Source: Vibrio sinaloensis
Lineage (GTDB): Bacteria; Pseudomonadota; Gammaproteobacteria; Enterobacterales; Vibrionaceae
Direction: 5' to 3'
Assembly: GCF_000808535.1 (NCBI RefSeq)
Contig: NZ_JWLV01000048.1
Coordinates: 1-64,000 of the forward strand
DNA: 64,000 nucleotides
Positions 33,902-42,711 of the stretch are shown here, in pieces. The position numbers were made by a program, and so were the translations under genes. Positions within the stretch are counted from its first letter, which is position 1, and every line of letters begins with the position of its first letter. The notes under the pieces were generated by a model, which ran no database searches, had not been told where the DNA came from, and saw only the letters and a list, made by a program, of their open reading frames with translations.

Positions 33902-34597
33902 ATGAAAGTGATTCCTTCCGTTGTTGCGCTTCTTTCATTGGCAACGTTAAGCACAAGCGTGTTGGCGAATACGCCAGATTTTCCTCATCTTGTGACCACA
34001 GGTTACGGTGAGGTCGTTGCTAAACCCGATATGGCTCAGTTCACTACTAGAGTCGTGGAAACCACTATGACGGCTGAGCAGTCCAAACAAGCCGTTGATA
34101 AAGTGGTTTCCGACTTCCTTACGGCACTCAAAGCACAAGGCGTTGAAGGAGAGAGTATTACTAGCTCCAACCTCTATATTTCTCCCCAATACCACTACCC
34201 AAAAAATGGTAAACCCGAGTTGGTCGGTTACCGCGCGAGTCGCACGATCAATGTGACAGTGAATGATCTGGATAAGTTGAATCAGTACTTAGATACGGCT
34301 CTAAATGCAGGTATTAATCAGGTCGACAATATCCAACTTCAAGTCAAAGACCCGGGCAAATATCAAGATCAAGCCAGAATGGCAGCGATCAAAGATGCCA
34401 ATAATAAGGCAGACTTTCTCGCTGAAGGGTTTGATAAAGAGATCAAAGGGGTCTGGCGTATTGATTACAACATGCCAAGCTCTCAGCCAGTATTAATGCG
34501 ATCGATGGCGATGGACGCAAAAACGGAGTCCAATACCTATCAAGACTCAACCATTGTGATTCGCGATAGAGTTGATGTTATTTATCAGCTGGACTGA
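33902..34597 (+). CDS. yggE: SIMPL domain exported protein, YggE-like
   Basis: Periplasmic protein of 231 residues with a signal peptide (MKVIPSVVALLSLATLSTSVLA). SIMPL/DUF541 features: TTGYGEVVAKPDMAQFTTRV and YRASRTINVTVNDLDKLNQYLDTALNAGINQVDNIQLQV. E. coli YggE is linked to oxidative stress protection; mechanism unknown. In E. coli yggE neighbours argP/argO, and the same linkage is seen here, which supports the name. Confidence 0.88.
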   Translation: MKVIPSVVALLSLATLSTSVLANTPDFPHLVTTGYGEVVAKPDMAQFTTRVVETTMTAEQSKQAVDKVVSDFLTALKAQGVEGESITSSNLYISPQYHYPKNGKPELVGYRASRTINVTVNDLDKLNQYLDTALNAGINQVDNIQLQVKDPGKYQDQARMAAIKDANNKADFLAEGFDKEIKGVWRIDYNMPSSQPVLMRSMAMDAKTESNTYQDSTIVIRDRVDVIYQLD

Positions 34598-34693
34598 TTG
34601 CACCAATAGTTTAGGTGTGGCAGCCCCAAACTTTAACCCACACTCTGGTAAGTGGTATACTGATCAGCCAAATGATTAGGAGTAGTGGTATCA

Positions 34694-36574
34694 ATGCGTC
34701 GTAAATATGTTTTCTCGTATTTATTAGCCACTACGCTTACATTTACGGTGATAGTAACCACTTACTACTTACAAAAGTTTTATCAGCTAAAAGATCAAGT
34801 TATTGATCAAACTGCAAGGCAAGCGGCTCATCAGCTCGCATATAGTGAGCGTGAATATCTCTCTTTCCGCAGTCAATTCCTTTCCATTATTGAGCTGCTT
34901 TCTCACAGTCGAAACCTTTACGATTACGTGCAGGATCCTTCCAATGAAAACAAACGTGTAGTGGAAGAAGTGTGGCGCTCTGTTGCCTTGAATCAGCGCT
35001 GGTACACTCAGATTCGCTATGTCGATTTGCAGGGCAACGAGCAAGTACAAATTAACTACTACCAAGGAAATGAACAGGTAGAAGTCGCTGAAACACTGTA
35101 TAACGTATCGCAGCGGGACTATTTTCAGTTTGCTTCGCAGCTAAAAGAGAACCAAGTTGGGGCATCAGAAATCGATCTGCAACGTGAAGGCGGCAACATC
35201 AGCGTGCCTTATCAACCGACGTTGAGGTTGTTCACTCCCGTATTTGTCGATGGGGTGAAATATGGCTATTTGGTGGTCAATATTGATGTTTGGTATCTGG
35301 CTTCGCGGCTTAACTACTCACCTGATGAAATTTTCAGACCTGAACTGATTGGTGAGAACGGCTTTTATCTTGCTAGTGGGAATCAGAGCAAGCTCTTTGG
35401 GGATTTAATAGAAAGCAGGCAACACTACAATTTAGCTAAAGAGCTGCCAACGGCTTGGAGTGCCATGAAGGAGCAACCTTCAGGTCATTTGATCGAGAAT
35501 GGTACCTTAGTGGTTTACAACGGCATTTCATTGACCCCGCACCAGAAGCTCTACTTAGTGATCCAAATGGGGCCAGAACAGATCGAAGCCTTGACCAAAC
35601 GTGACGTCAGTGAGCTTGTTCAGCAAGCCATCTTGGTTGTCCTTTTGATGCTGGCTTTTGTTGTGCCTGCGACTTGGTTGGTGATGCACTACCGAAAGCG
35701 CAGTATTGAAAGTCAACTTGCGAGAGCCGCACTCAGTGGGATGTCTGCTGTGATCATCTCTGACAGAAATCACCGTACCATAATGGTTAACGATGAGTTT
35801 GTGCAGTTGACAGGATTAGCTCACTCTTCGGTTACCTCTAAAAATACCTTGGCTAAACTGCTCGGCGATAAACAACTCGAGTTGATGTTAGAGATATTTG
35901 AGCACGTTGCTCGTGACCATTACTGGCAAGGCGAAGTGCTCTTTTCAAAACCCAATAGCGACGAAGAGGTGACCGCAATACTCAGAATTCAGAGCGTGTT
36001 GTCAAAGTCTGGTCGCGTGAGTTACTACATTAGCTCATTGGTTGATATTACCGAGCGTAAGAAGCTTGAAGAGCGGCTGCGAATTCTGAGTGAAAAAGAT
36101 GAACTCACCCAACTTTGGAACCGACGCAAATTTGAATCTGAGCTGAGTAAATACGCGAAGTTGGTTGACCGCTATCCTCGCCAGACGACATGTTTAGCGC
36201 TGCTGGATATCGACCACTTCAAGCGTGTTAATGATCAGCAAGGTCATGATGAAGGCGATCGCGTAATCAAACGCGTCGGCGTTATTTTGCAAGACACGCT
36301 GCGAGATACTGACTTCGTTGCGCGAATTGGTGGCGAGGAGTTTGCGGTGATCTTACCGCATACCAGTCTTGCTGAAGCCGAAATGGCATTGAATCGACTG
36401 CGTGTTGCCGTTGAGATTGCACCGGACCTTTCTGTCACGATCAGTGCAGGGGTGACGGATTTGCTTGCGGACAGAACGCGCAGTTATAAGTGTGCCGATA
36501 TCGCGCTTTACGAATCTAAGACGTTGGGACGTAATTTGGTCTCTGTTTGTAGCTCGTCAGAAGAAGTGGCATAA
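34694..36574 (+). CDS. Membrane-bound diguanylate cyclase with periplasmic sensor, PAS and GGDEF domains
   Basis: Predicted c-di-GMP synthase of 626 residues. TM1 about 7-26, a periplasmic CACHE-like sensor (about 28-305), TM2 about 310-333 (QAILVVLLMLAFVVPATWLVM), PAS about 345-450, and GGDEF about 460-620. The active site GGEEF is at 546-550, and an inhibitory RxxD site (RDTD) lies five residues before it, so catalysis and product inhibition are expected. ATG 34694 is preferred; a GTG at 34685 is too close to the AGGAG ribosome site. The sensed signal is unknown. Confidence 0.9.
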   Translation: MRRKYVFSYLLATTLTFTVIVTTYYLQKFYQLKDQVIDQTARQAAHQLAYSEREYLSFRSQFLSIIELLSHSRNLYDYVQDPSNENKRVVEEVWRSVALNQRWYTQIRYVDLQGNEQVQINYYQGNEQVEVAETLYNVSQRDYFQFASQLKENQVGASEIDLQREGGNISVPYQPTLRLFTPVFVDGVKYGYLVVNIDVWYLASRLNYSPDEIFRPELIGENGFYLASGNQSKLFGDLIESRQHYNLAKELPTAWSAMKEQPSGHLIENGTLVVYNGISLTPHQKLYLVIQMGPEQIEALTKRDVSELVQQAILVVLLMLAFVVPATWLVMHYRKRSIESQLARAALSGMSAVIISDRNHRTIMVNDEFVQLTGLAHSSVTSKNTLAKLLGDKQLELMLEIFEHVARDHYWQGEVLFSKPNSDEEVTAILRIQSVLSKSGRVSYYISSLVDITERKKLEERLRILSEKDELTQLWNRRKFESELSKYAKLVDRYPRQTTCLALLDIDHFKRVNDQQGHDEGDRVIKRVGVILQDTLRDTDFVARIGGEEFAVILPHTSLAEAEMALNRLRVAVEIAPDLSVTISAGVTDLLADRTRSYKCADIALYESKTLGRNLVSVCSSSEEVA

Positions 36575-36603
36575 AAAATCGAGCTGAAGTGCTCGATTTT
36601 TTA
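36573..36603. terminator. Bidirectional terminator between the diguanylate cyclase and GntR genes
   Basis: AAAAAATCGAGC/GCTCGATTTTTT with a 6-base loop; A and T tracts serve both converging genes. Confidence 0.9.
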
Positions 36604-36615
36604 TAGTTGATTTGA

Positions 36616-37275
36616 TTACGCAGCTTGCTCAATCGCACCTTGAATATGTGACATTGAGCGATTTAGATGATGCTCAAACACTTCCGTTGCTTTTTGAGTT
36701 TCTTTAGAAAGTACCAGCTTCATGATGCTTTCGTATTCATCGATGTTGAACATCTCTGAGCTTGAACCATTGGCCAACGCAAAATAGCGATAGCGTTTGA
36801 TTTGATTGATTAGATCAGTGAAAAAGTTCAGCATTTGCTTCGAAGTCGCCCCTTCAAGTAACGAAACATGGAATTGATGCTGACGTTCCTCCCATTCAGA
36901 CCAATCAAAGGTTTCTTGTACGTTTTTGATGCGAGAAAGTTTATGGAAAGAGGTCAAGACTTGCAGCTCCCAGTTCTCATCACCATGTTCAATCGCCTGC
37001 TTTAATAGCGCCGCCGCGACAAAACGTAGGCTTTGGTAGAGGTCGGTTAGCTCTTCGACGGTCACGGCCGCAACCCAACAACCTTTTTGAGGTTCAAGGT
37101 TGACGTAGTTACTCCAAGATAACTGAACTAAGGCTTCACGGATAGGAGATGCGCCAACGTTGTACTTGGCTTTGAGGTCTGCAACGACGAGTTTTTGTCC
37201 AGGTTTAAGTTCACCGCTTAAAATATCCAGATAAATCATCTTAGCGACTTTATCTGTCAATGTTGGGCTAGGCAC
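36616..37275 (-). CDS. GntR family regulator, FadR-type (FCD domain)
   Basis: Winged-helix repressor with all-helical FCD ligand domain. wHTH at about 5-70 (ILSGELKPGQKLVVADLKAKYNVGASPIREALVQL); FCD from about 80 to 215 with candidate metal/ligand residues in RQHQFHVSLLEG and FEHHLNRSMSHI. The start is probably GTG 37275 (219 residues) with GAGTGAGG upstream. The frame extends to 37494 but that part overlaps the pykF end and its terminator and contains a non-conserved hydrophobic stretch. The target is unknown; it lies downstream of pykF but behind a terminator. Confidence 0.85.
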   Translation of the reverse strand: MPSPTLTDKVAKMIYLDILSGELKPGQKLVVADLKAKYNVGASPIREALVQLSWSNYVNLEPQKGCWVAAVTVEELTDLYQSLRFVAAALLKQAIEHGDENWELQVLTSFHKLSRIKNVQETFDWSEWEERQHQFHVSLLEGATSKQMLNFFTDLINQIKRYRYFALANGSSSEMFNIDEYESIMKLVLSKETQKATEVFEHHLNRSMSHIQGAIEQAA

Positions 37276-37394
37276 AATCCAATCCTCACTCACTGATAAT
37301 ACTGATATACAACTAATTCCATTTAACGGTATGAAGTACCGCTGGGTGAATTTGATGATACAGCGTACCGAATATAGGAGCAAGCAGAATATAT

Positions 37395-37423
37395 AAAAAA
37401 AAGAGGGCGTTAGCCCTCTTTTT
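37395..37423 (-). terminator. Intrinsic terminator of pykF
   Basis: AAAAAGAGGGC/GCCCTCTTTTT stem; a run of T follows on the minus strand. Confidence 0.93.
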
Positions 37424-37450
37424 ATCAAATGGTAAGAAAGTACTAGATTC

Positions 37451-38863
37451 TTATAGAACGTGTACTGACGCTGTGTTTGTAGTGCCTGAAGCAACTAGAG
37501 CACCAGAAACCATAACCACGATATCGCCTTTTTTACCTAGACCAGATTCTAGAGCAAGTTCTTTACCTGCTACGTAGAATGCGTCAGTGCTGTCGATTGA
37601 CTCAACAACTACTGGAGTAACACCTTTAGTTAGAACTAGCTGCGCAGCCGTCTTAGTGTTAGTTGTTAGTGCTAGGATGTTTGCTGTTGGGAAGTACTTA
37701 CGTACTGAACGTGCAGACTTACCACCTTCAGTTGCAACAACGATAAGTGGAGCAGCTAGTTTCTCAGCTGTGTCTACTGCGCCTTTACATACTGCTTCAG
37801 TGATGCGTAGACGTGGGCTGTCTAGACGAGAACCTAGCTCAGCTTTTAGAGCTGAATCAGTACGGTTCGCGATTTGAGCCATGATAGTTACTGCTTCAAC
37901 TGGGTACTTACCTTTAGCAGTTTCACCAGAAAGCATTACTGCGTCAGTACCGTCCATTACTGCGTTAGCAACGTCGCCTGCTTCCGCACGAGTAGGACGT
38001 GGGTTGTTGATCATAGAATCAAGCATTTGAGTTGCAGTGATAACCATCTTACGTGCACGGTTACACTTCTCGATCATCATCTTCTGAGCAAAGATTACTT
38101 CTTCAGCTGGGATTTCAACACCTAGGTCACCACGAGCAACCATGATGCCGTCAGAAAGCTCTAGGATCTCGTCGAAGTTATCAACACCTTCTTGGTTTTC
38201 GATCTTAGAGATGATGTGGATGTTCTCGCCGCCGTTTGCAGCAAGTACTTCACGGATTTCTTGAACGTCAGAAGCTTTACGGATGAAAGAAGCTGCTACG
38301 AAGTCAACGCCTTGCTCACAACCGAATTTAAGGTCGTTCTTATCTTTTTCAGATAGTGCAGGTAGGTTTACAGAAACGCCAGGAAGGTTAACACCTTTGT
38401 TTTCGCCTAGAGCACCGTTGTTAAGAACTTTACATTTAACTTCAGTGTCAGTTGTTGCGATCACTTCCATTTCGATTAGACCGTCGTCTACTAGGATAGT
38501 GTTACCAACGTTTAGGTCAGCCGCAAAGCCAGCGTAAGTTACAGCAACTTTGTCTTTGTTACCCACAACTGAGATGTCAGTTGTGAATGTGAATTCTTGA
38601 CCAGCTACTAGATCAACGTCGTCGCCGTTTTCTAGTTTGATCGTACGGATTTCAGGACCTTTAGTGTCTAGAAGGATTGCAAGTTGCTTACCAGACTCTT
38701 CCATCACTTTGCGGAAGTTCGCGATACGAGTGCCGTGCTCTTCGTAGTCACCGTGAGAGAAGTTCAGGCGCATTACGTTCATGCCTGCGTTTACTAGCTC
38801 AGTTAGCTTCTCTACAGATTCAGTTTTAGGGCCAATCGTACATACGATTTTGGTCTTTTTCAT
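37451..38863 (-). CDS. pykF: Pyruvate kinase (PykF type)
   Basis: Final ATP-making step of glycolysis, phosphoenolpyruvate to pyruvate. TKIVCTIGPKTESVEKL at the N-terminus, the active-site signature IISKIENQEGVDNFDEI, ARGDLGVEIP, and a C-terminal allosteric domain ending GTTNTASVHVL. Length 470 equals the fructose-1,6-bisphosphate-activated E. coli PykF class. Strong codon bias. Divergent from the DeoR regulator gene across 432 bases. Confidence 0.97.
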   Translation of the reverse strand: MKKTKIVCTIGPKTESVEKLTELVNAGMNVMRLNFSHGDYEEHGTRIANFRKVMEESGKQLAILLDTKGPEIRTIKLENGDDVDLVAGQEFTFTTDISVVGNKDKVAVTYAGFAADLNVGNTILVDDGLIEMEVIATTDTEVKCKVLNNGALGENKGVNLPGVSVNLPALSEKDKNDLKFGCEQGVDFVAASFIRKASDVQEIREVLAANGGENIHIISKIENQEGVDNFDEILELSDGIMVARGDLGVEIPAEEVIFAQKMMIEKCNRARKMVITATQMLDSMINNPRPTRAEAGDVANAVMDGTDAVMLSGETAKGKYPVEAVTIMAQIANRTDSALKAELGSRLDSPRLRITEAVCKGAVDTAEKLAAPLIVVATEGGKSARSVRKYFPTANILALTTNTKTAAQLVLTKGVTPVVVESIDSTDAFYVAGKELALESGLGKKGDIVVMVSGALVASGTTNTASVHVL

Positions 38864-39295
38864 GGAAGATACTCTCCGGTCAATAATAGTTACAATTTGA
38901 AAGTTGTTAATCTTGTGGAAGTCTCAACAGTTTACCGAGCATTTTGTGCCTGCTTTTTACAGGTAAACCGACAAAATTCATGTGACTTCAAAACTGAAAG
39001 TCTTTCACCAAGTTTAGTCATTTTCTGACCAATCTGGTGCGCTATTATTCAGCATTTATGTGACTAACCTAGGATATACGCAGTTAGTTGCAAAAAAATA
39101 ACGTTCAATTCTGTAATTTTTTTTCTTTTAGGTGGCGCATTCTACCACCGAATGATTTCAATATCACTGCTTAAGAATTGTCTTAGGACAAGGTTTTATC
39201 GCTATTTATTAATTTTTTGGATCGAAATAAATGGACTTAAATCTTTCGACTTGACTATAATAACTTTCACTTCGAAACTTTAAAGTAATCAATAA
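38864..39295. promoter_or_regulatory. Divergent pykF / DeoR-regulator control region
   Basis: No gene in 432 bases. It contains the 13-bp palindrome TGAAAGTCTTTCA (38995-39007) on the pykF side. On the other side is a likely sigma-70 promoter, TGGACT (39232-39237), 18 bases, TATAAT (39256-39261). Repeated CTTTC units and inverted TTTCG/CGAAA arms surround that promoter, as expected for a DeoR-family autoregulator. Confidence 0.6.
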
Positions 39296-40057
39296 ATGTC
39301 GAAACGAAACACTCAGCTAAGAAGACACGCGATTTCCAATTTGGTGAATGAGAAAGGTGAGGTCAGTGTTGAAGAGCTATCGGTTCAGTTTTCAACTTCT
39401 GAAGTCACGATACGAAAGGATCTTGCTTCTCTTGAAAAAAATGGTCAGTTGCTGCGTCGTTACGGTGGCGCGATTGCATTACTAAAAGAAGTGGTCAACG
39501 ACGAATTGAGCCAACATGTTTCGATTCGTAAGAATGAACTTGCTGAAGCAGCCGCTAAATTGATCCGTGAACACAATCGCATAGTAATCGATAGTGGCAG
39601 CACGACGGGGGCATTGATTAAGCAACTCGATGGAATGCGTGGCCTTGTGGTGATGACCAATTCGCTCACCGTGGCAAATGCGCTGAATGAACTCGAGAGT
39701 GAGCCCACTTTGCTGATGACTGGCGGAACATGGGATGCGCACTCGGAGTCGTTTCAGGGGCAAGTCGCCGAATCTGTTCTAAGATCGTATGACTTCGACC
39801 AACTCTTTATTGGGGCTGATGGCGTTGACTTGGAGCGTGGTACTACGACCTTTAATGAGTTAGTCGGCTTAAGCAAAGTGATGGCAGAAGTGTCACGAGA
39901 AGTCATTGTTATGGTCGAATCTGAAAAGATCGGCCGAAAGATCCCCAACTTGGAACTGGCTTGGGACAGCGTCGATATTTTAATTACTAACAAAGATTTA
40001 GAACCAGAATCTAAGCAAGTTATTGAGTCGCATGGCGTCACAGTGATTTGCGCTTAA
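39296..40057 (+). CDS. DeoR family transcriptional regulator upstream of glmS
   Basis: DeoR-type repressor of 253 residues. N-terminal HTH (EVSVEELSVQFSTSEVTIRKDLASLEKNGQLLRRYGGAI, about 21-60) and a sugar-phosphate-sensing C-terminal domain with IDSGSTTGALI and GADGVDLERGTTTFNELVGLSKVM. It is nearest in style to AgaR/GlpR-type regulators. It precedes glmS by 83 bases on the same strand, an arrangement usual in Vibrio; amino-sugar control is likely but the effector is unknown. Confidence 0.88.
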   Translation: MSKRNTQLRRHAISNLVNEKGEVSVEELSVQFSTSEVTIRKDLASLEKNGQLLRRYGGAIALLKEVVNDELSQHVSIRKNELAEAAAKLIREHNRIVIDSGSTTGALIKQLDGMRGLVVMTNSLTVANALNELESEPTLLMTGGTWDAHSESFQGQVAESVLRSYDFDQLFIGADGVDLERGTTTFNELVGLSKVMAEVSREVIVMVESEKIGRKIPNLELAWDSVDILITNKDLEPESKQVIESHGVTVICA

Positions 40058-40140
40058 AGCAAAAATTATCAACAAATATTAACCGATCCGCTTTTGGCTT
40101 TGCTTGTTGCCACTCGGAAAATTAAATTGGAGTTACCATT

Positions 40141-41973
40141 ATGTGTGGAATCGTCGGTGCTGTTGCACAACGAGATGTCGCTGAAATTTTAGTAGAAGGA
40201 TTACGTCGCTTAGAGTACCGCGGTTATGATTCGGCAGGGGTTGCGATCGTTGATAACGAATCGAACCTAACGCGTGTTCGTCGCCTTGGTAAAGTACAAG
40301 AGCTCGCGGATGCCGTCGATTCAGCGCAAGTTGTGGGTGGAACAGGTATTGCTCACACGCGCTGGGCAACACACGGCGAACCTTCAGAAGTGAACGCACA
40401 CCCACACATGTCAGGTGACATCGCAGTGGTACATAACGGCATCATCGAAAACCACGAAGAGCTACGTGAATTGCTGCAATCTCGCGGTTACGTATTTGAA
40501 TCTCAAACCGATACGGAAGTTATCGCTCACATGGTTGAGTGGGAACTTCGCACGTCAGAAACACTGCTTGAAGCGGTACAAAAAACAGCAAAACAACTGG
40601 AAGGCGCATACGGCACGGTAGCGCTGGATCGTAACGATCCTTCACGCATCGTCGTGGCGCGATCAGGTAGCCCAATCGTTATTGGCTTTGGTGTGGGTGA
40701 AAACTTCCTCGCGTCTGACCAACTTGCGCTACTTAACGTAACACGCCGTTTCATGTACCTAGAAGAAGGTGATGTTGCTGAGATCACTCGTCGTGACGTA
40801 ACGGTATTTGATGCAACAGGTGAGCGCGTAGAACGTGAAATCACAGAATCAAACGCTGAGCACGATGCGGGTGACAAAGGCCAATACCGTCACTTCATGC
40901 AGAAAGAGATCTACGAGCAACCAACGGCGCTGATCAACACCATGGAAGGTCGTATTACGGCGGATTCTGTTGTTACTGAAGCCATTGGTGTGAACGCGAC
41001 AGAAATTCTAAGCAAAGTGGAACACGTACAGATCGTGGCATGTGGTACGTCTTACAATGCAGGTATGACAGCACGTTACTGGTTCGAAGATATTGCAGGC
41101 GTAAGCTGTGACGTAGAAATCGCGTCTGAATTCCGTTACCGCAAATTTGTGACGCGTCCAAACAGTCTATTGATCACGCTTTCTCAATCTGGTGAAACCG
41201 CCGATACGTTAGCAGCCCTTCGCCTAGCAAAAGAGAAAGGTTACATGGCGGCAATGACCATCTGTAACGTAGCGGGCTCTTCTTTGGTTCGTGAATCTGA
41301 TTTCGCATTTATGACCCGTGCAGGTGTGGAAATCGGTGTGGCATCAACTAAAGCGTTCACCACTCAGCTTTCTGCGCTACTGATGCTGGTAACTGCTCTT
41401 GGTAAGCAACAAAACCGCATCAGCAAGGAGAAAGAAAAAGAGATCGTAGAGGCACTTCACGCTCTACCGAAGCAAATCAACGCAGCGCTCTCTTTCGAAA
41501 AAGAAATCGAAGCACTCGCACCGGACTTTGCTGATAAACATCACACACTATTCCTAGGTCGTGGTGAGTTCTACCCAATCGCGATGGAAGCGTCTCTAAA
41601 ACTGAAAGAGATCTCTTACATTCACGCAGAAGCGTACGCAGCGGGTGAACTGAAACACGGTCCTTTAGCGTTGATCGATGCAGATATGCCCGTAGTGGTT
41701 GTTGCACCAAGCAACGATCTTCTAGAGAAGCTGAAATCAAACGTTGAAGAAGTACGTGCGCGTGGCGGTCTGCTTTACGTATTCGCAGACGCGGACGCAG
41801 GTTTCGAAGGCGATGAGACTATGAAGATCATCACTATGCCACACGTTAGTGAAATCACAGCAGCGATCTACTACACCATCCCAATGCAGCTACTGTCTTA
41901 CTACGTAGCATTGATCAAAGGTACTGACGTAGACCAACCTCGTAACCTAGCGAAAGCGGTAACGGTAGAGTAA
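40141..41973 (+). CDS. glmS: Glutamine-fructose-6-phosphate aminotransferase
   Basis: First step of UDP-N-acetylglucosamine synthesis, cytosolic. The N-terminal glutaminase domain has nucleophile Cys2 (MCGIVGAV) and THGEPSEVNAHPH. Two SIS domains follow (VACGTSYNAG, LSQSGETADTLAAL), with the C-terminal DQPRNLAKAVTVE tail closing the sugar site. Length 610 is standard. Probably co-transcribed with the DeoR regulator; no glmS ribozyme-like sequence was noticed in the short leader. Confidence 0.98.
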   Translation: MCGIVGAVAQRDVAEILVEGLRRLEYRGYDSAGVAIVDNESNLTRVRRLGKVQELADAVDSAQVVGGTGIAHTRWATHGEPSEVNAHPHMSGDIAVVHNGIIENHEELRELLQSRGYVFESQTDTEVIAHMVEWELRTSETLLEAVQKTAKQLEGAYGTVALDRNDPSRIVVARSGSPIVIGFGVGENFLASDQLALLNVTRRFMYLEEGDVAEITRRDVTVFDATGERVEREITESNAEHDAGDKGQYRHFMQKEIYEQPTALINTMEGRITADSVVTEAIGVNATEILSKVEHVQIVACGTSYNAGMTARYWFEDIAGVSCDVEIASEFRYRKFVTRPNSLLITLSQSGETADTLAALRLAKEKGYMAAMTICNVAGSSLVRESDFAFMTRAGVEIGVASTKAFTTQLSALLMLVTALGKQQNRISKEKEKEIVEALHALPKQINAALSFEKEIEALAPDFADKHHTLFLGRGEFYPIAMEASLKLKEISYIHAEAYAAGELKHGPLALIDADMPVVVVAPSNDLLEKLKSNVEEVRARGGLLYVFADADAGFEGDETMKIITMPHVSEITAAIYYTIPMQLLSYYVALIKGTDVDQPRNLAKAVTVE

Positions 41974-41992
41974 TCGCGATATAACTCGATTC

Positions 41993-42020
41993 AGCCGAGG
42001 CTTTGTCCTCGGCTTTTTTG
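41993..42020 (+). terminator. Intrinsic terminator of glmS
   Basis: AGCCGAGG/CCTCGGCT with a 6-base loop, followed by six T. Confidence 0.92.
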
Positions 42021-42119
42021 TCTCTGGGGAAAATGAATCAAGTGCTTAGGAGATATGTTTTAGGTTATTGACTGCTGTGATTTATCGGTTTACTAGAGGC
42101 GTTGCGATAGGAAGTAGCG

Positions 42120-42650
42120 TTAGAATGGGCTCTCTTTGTTGAGTTCGTTACAAATCTCAACAATCGCAAGTGAGAGCCCTGATTTTATGATCTGCTGCTG
42201 TCGTTGCAGTTGAAGTTGATAAAACTCGAGGTCAATGTCGTCGTCAGGTTCGGTCACTTCCAACTGAACCATTCCCATTTTACTTGCCAAGTTGAGCTTC
42301 TTAATCGGTTCTAACACGTTTGGATCGGTGAATTCATAATCGGAGGTATCACTGTTTAACGTGTTCTTTATTTTGATTATGTCTTCGATGTCGTGATAAA
42401 CCTGGTTGGGAAGTACCCCTAAACCAAAAAGTAGTTTTAGGCGGACAGAAAGATCACCAAGTGGACCTGTGTCATGGAGTAATGGACCAACCACAGATTG
42501 CACAGCGAAGTTATCTTTTTGGAATATTCTCTGCATTAATGCGTCGATCGACTCATTAAATACGTCAACGGTAGCGATAAAAAAACCGCGTACCGAAGGG
42601 GCGCTATTTAATCGTTCGATAATCTCGGTTTCATTGATAGTGTCTACCAT
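42120..42650 (-). CDS. mtlR: Mannitol operon repressor MtlR
   Basis: MtlR-family helical protein of 176 residues. Hallmarks shared with E. coli MtlR: SVRGFFIATVDVFNESIDALMQRIFQKDNFAVQ and GPLGDLSVRLKLLFGLGVL. It represses mannitol genes but has no classical DNA-binding domain. Third gene of mtlA-mtlD-mtlR on the minus strand, 61 bases after mtlD; a short G/C-rich repeat in the gap might reduce readthrough. Confidence 0.93.
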   Translation of the reverse strand: MVDTINETEIIERLNSAPSVRGFFIATVDVFNESIDALMQRIFQKDNFAVQSVVGPLLHDTGPLGDLSVRLKLLFGLGVLPNQVYHDIEDIIKIKNTLNSDTSDYEFTDPNVLEPIKKLNLASKMGMVQLEVTEPDDDIDLEFYQLQLQRQQQIIKSGLSLAIVEICNELNKESPF

Positions 42651-42711
42651 ATACTGAACTAAATTGCTGTTAGTGAGGGAGGAGTCCGCAAACCCCTCCT
42701 TGAATGTTTTA

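Noticed and set aside
37276..37494. Frame extension of the GntR regulator upstream to 37494
   Set aside because: It overlaps the end of pykF and runs through its terminator, encodes a non-family hydrophobic stretch, and has no ribosome site; GTG 37275 is better supported.
38990..39010. Cra (FruR) site at pykF
   Set aside because: TGAAAGTCTTTCA lacks the central CG of the Cra consensus; noted only as a palindrome.
40058..40140. glmS ribozyme upstream of glmS
   Set aside because: The gap is only 83 bases with no ribozyme-like core; the ribozyme is typical of Firmicutes.
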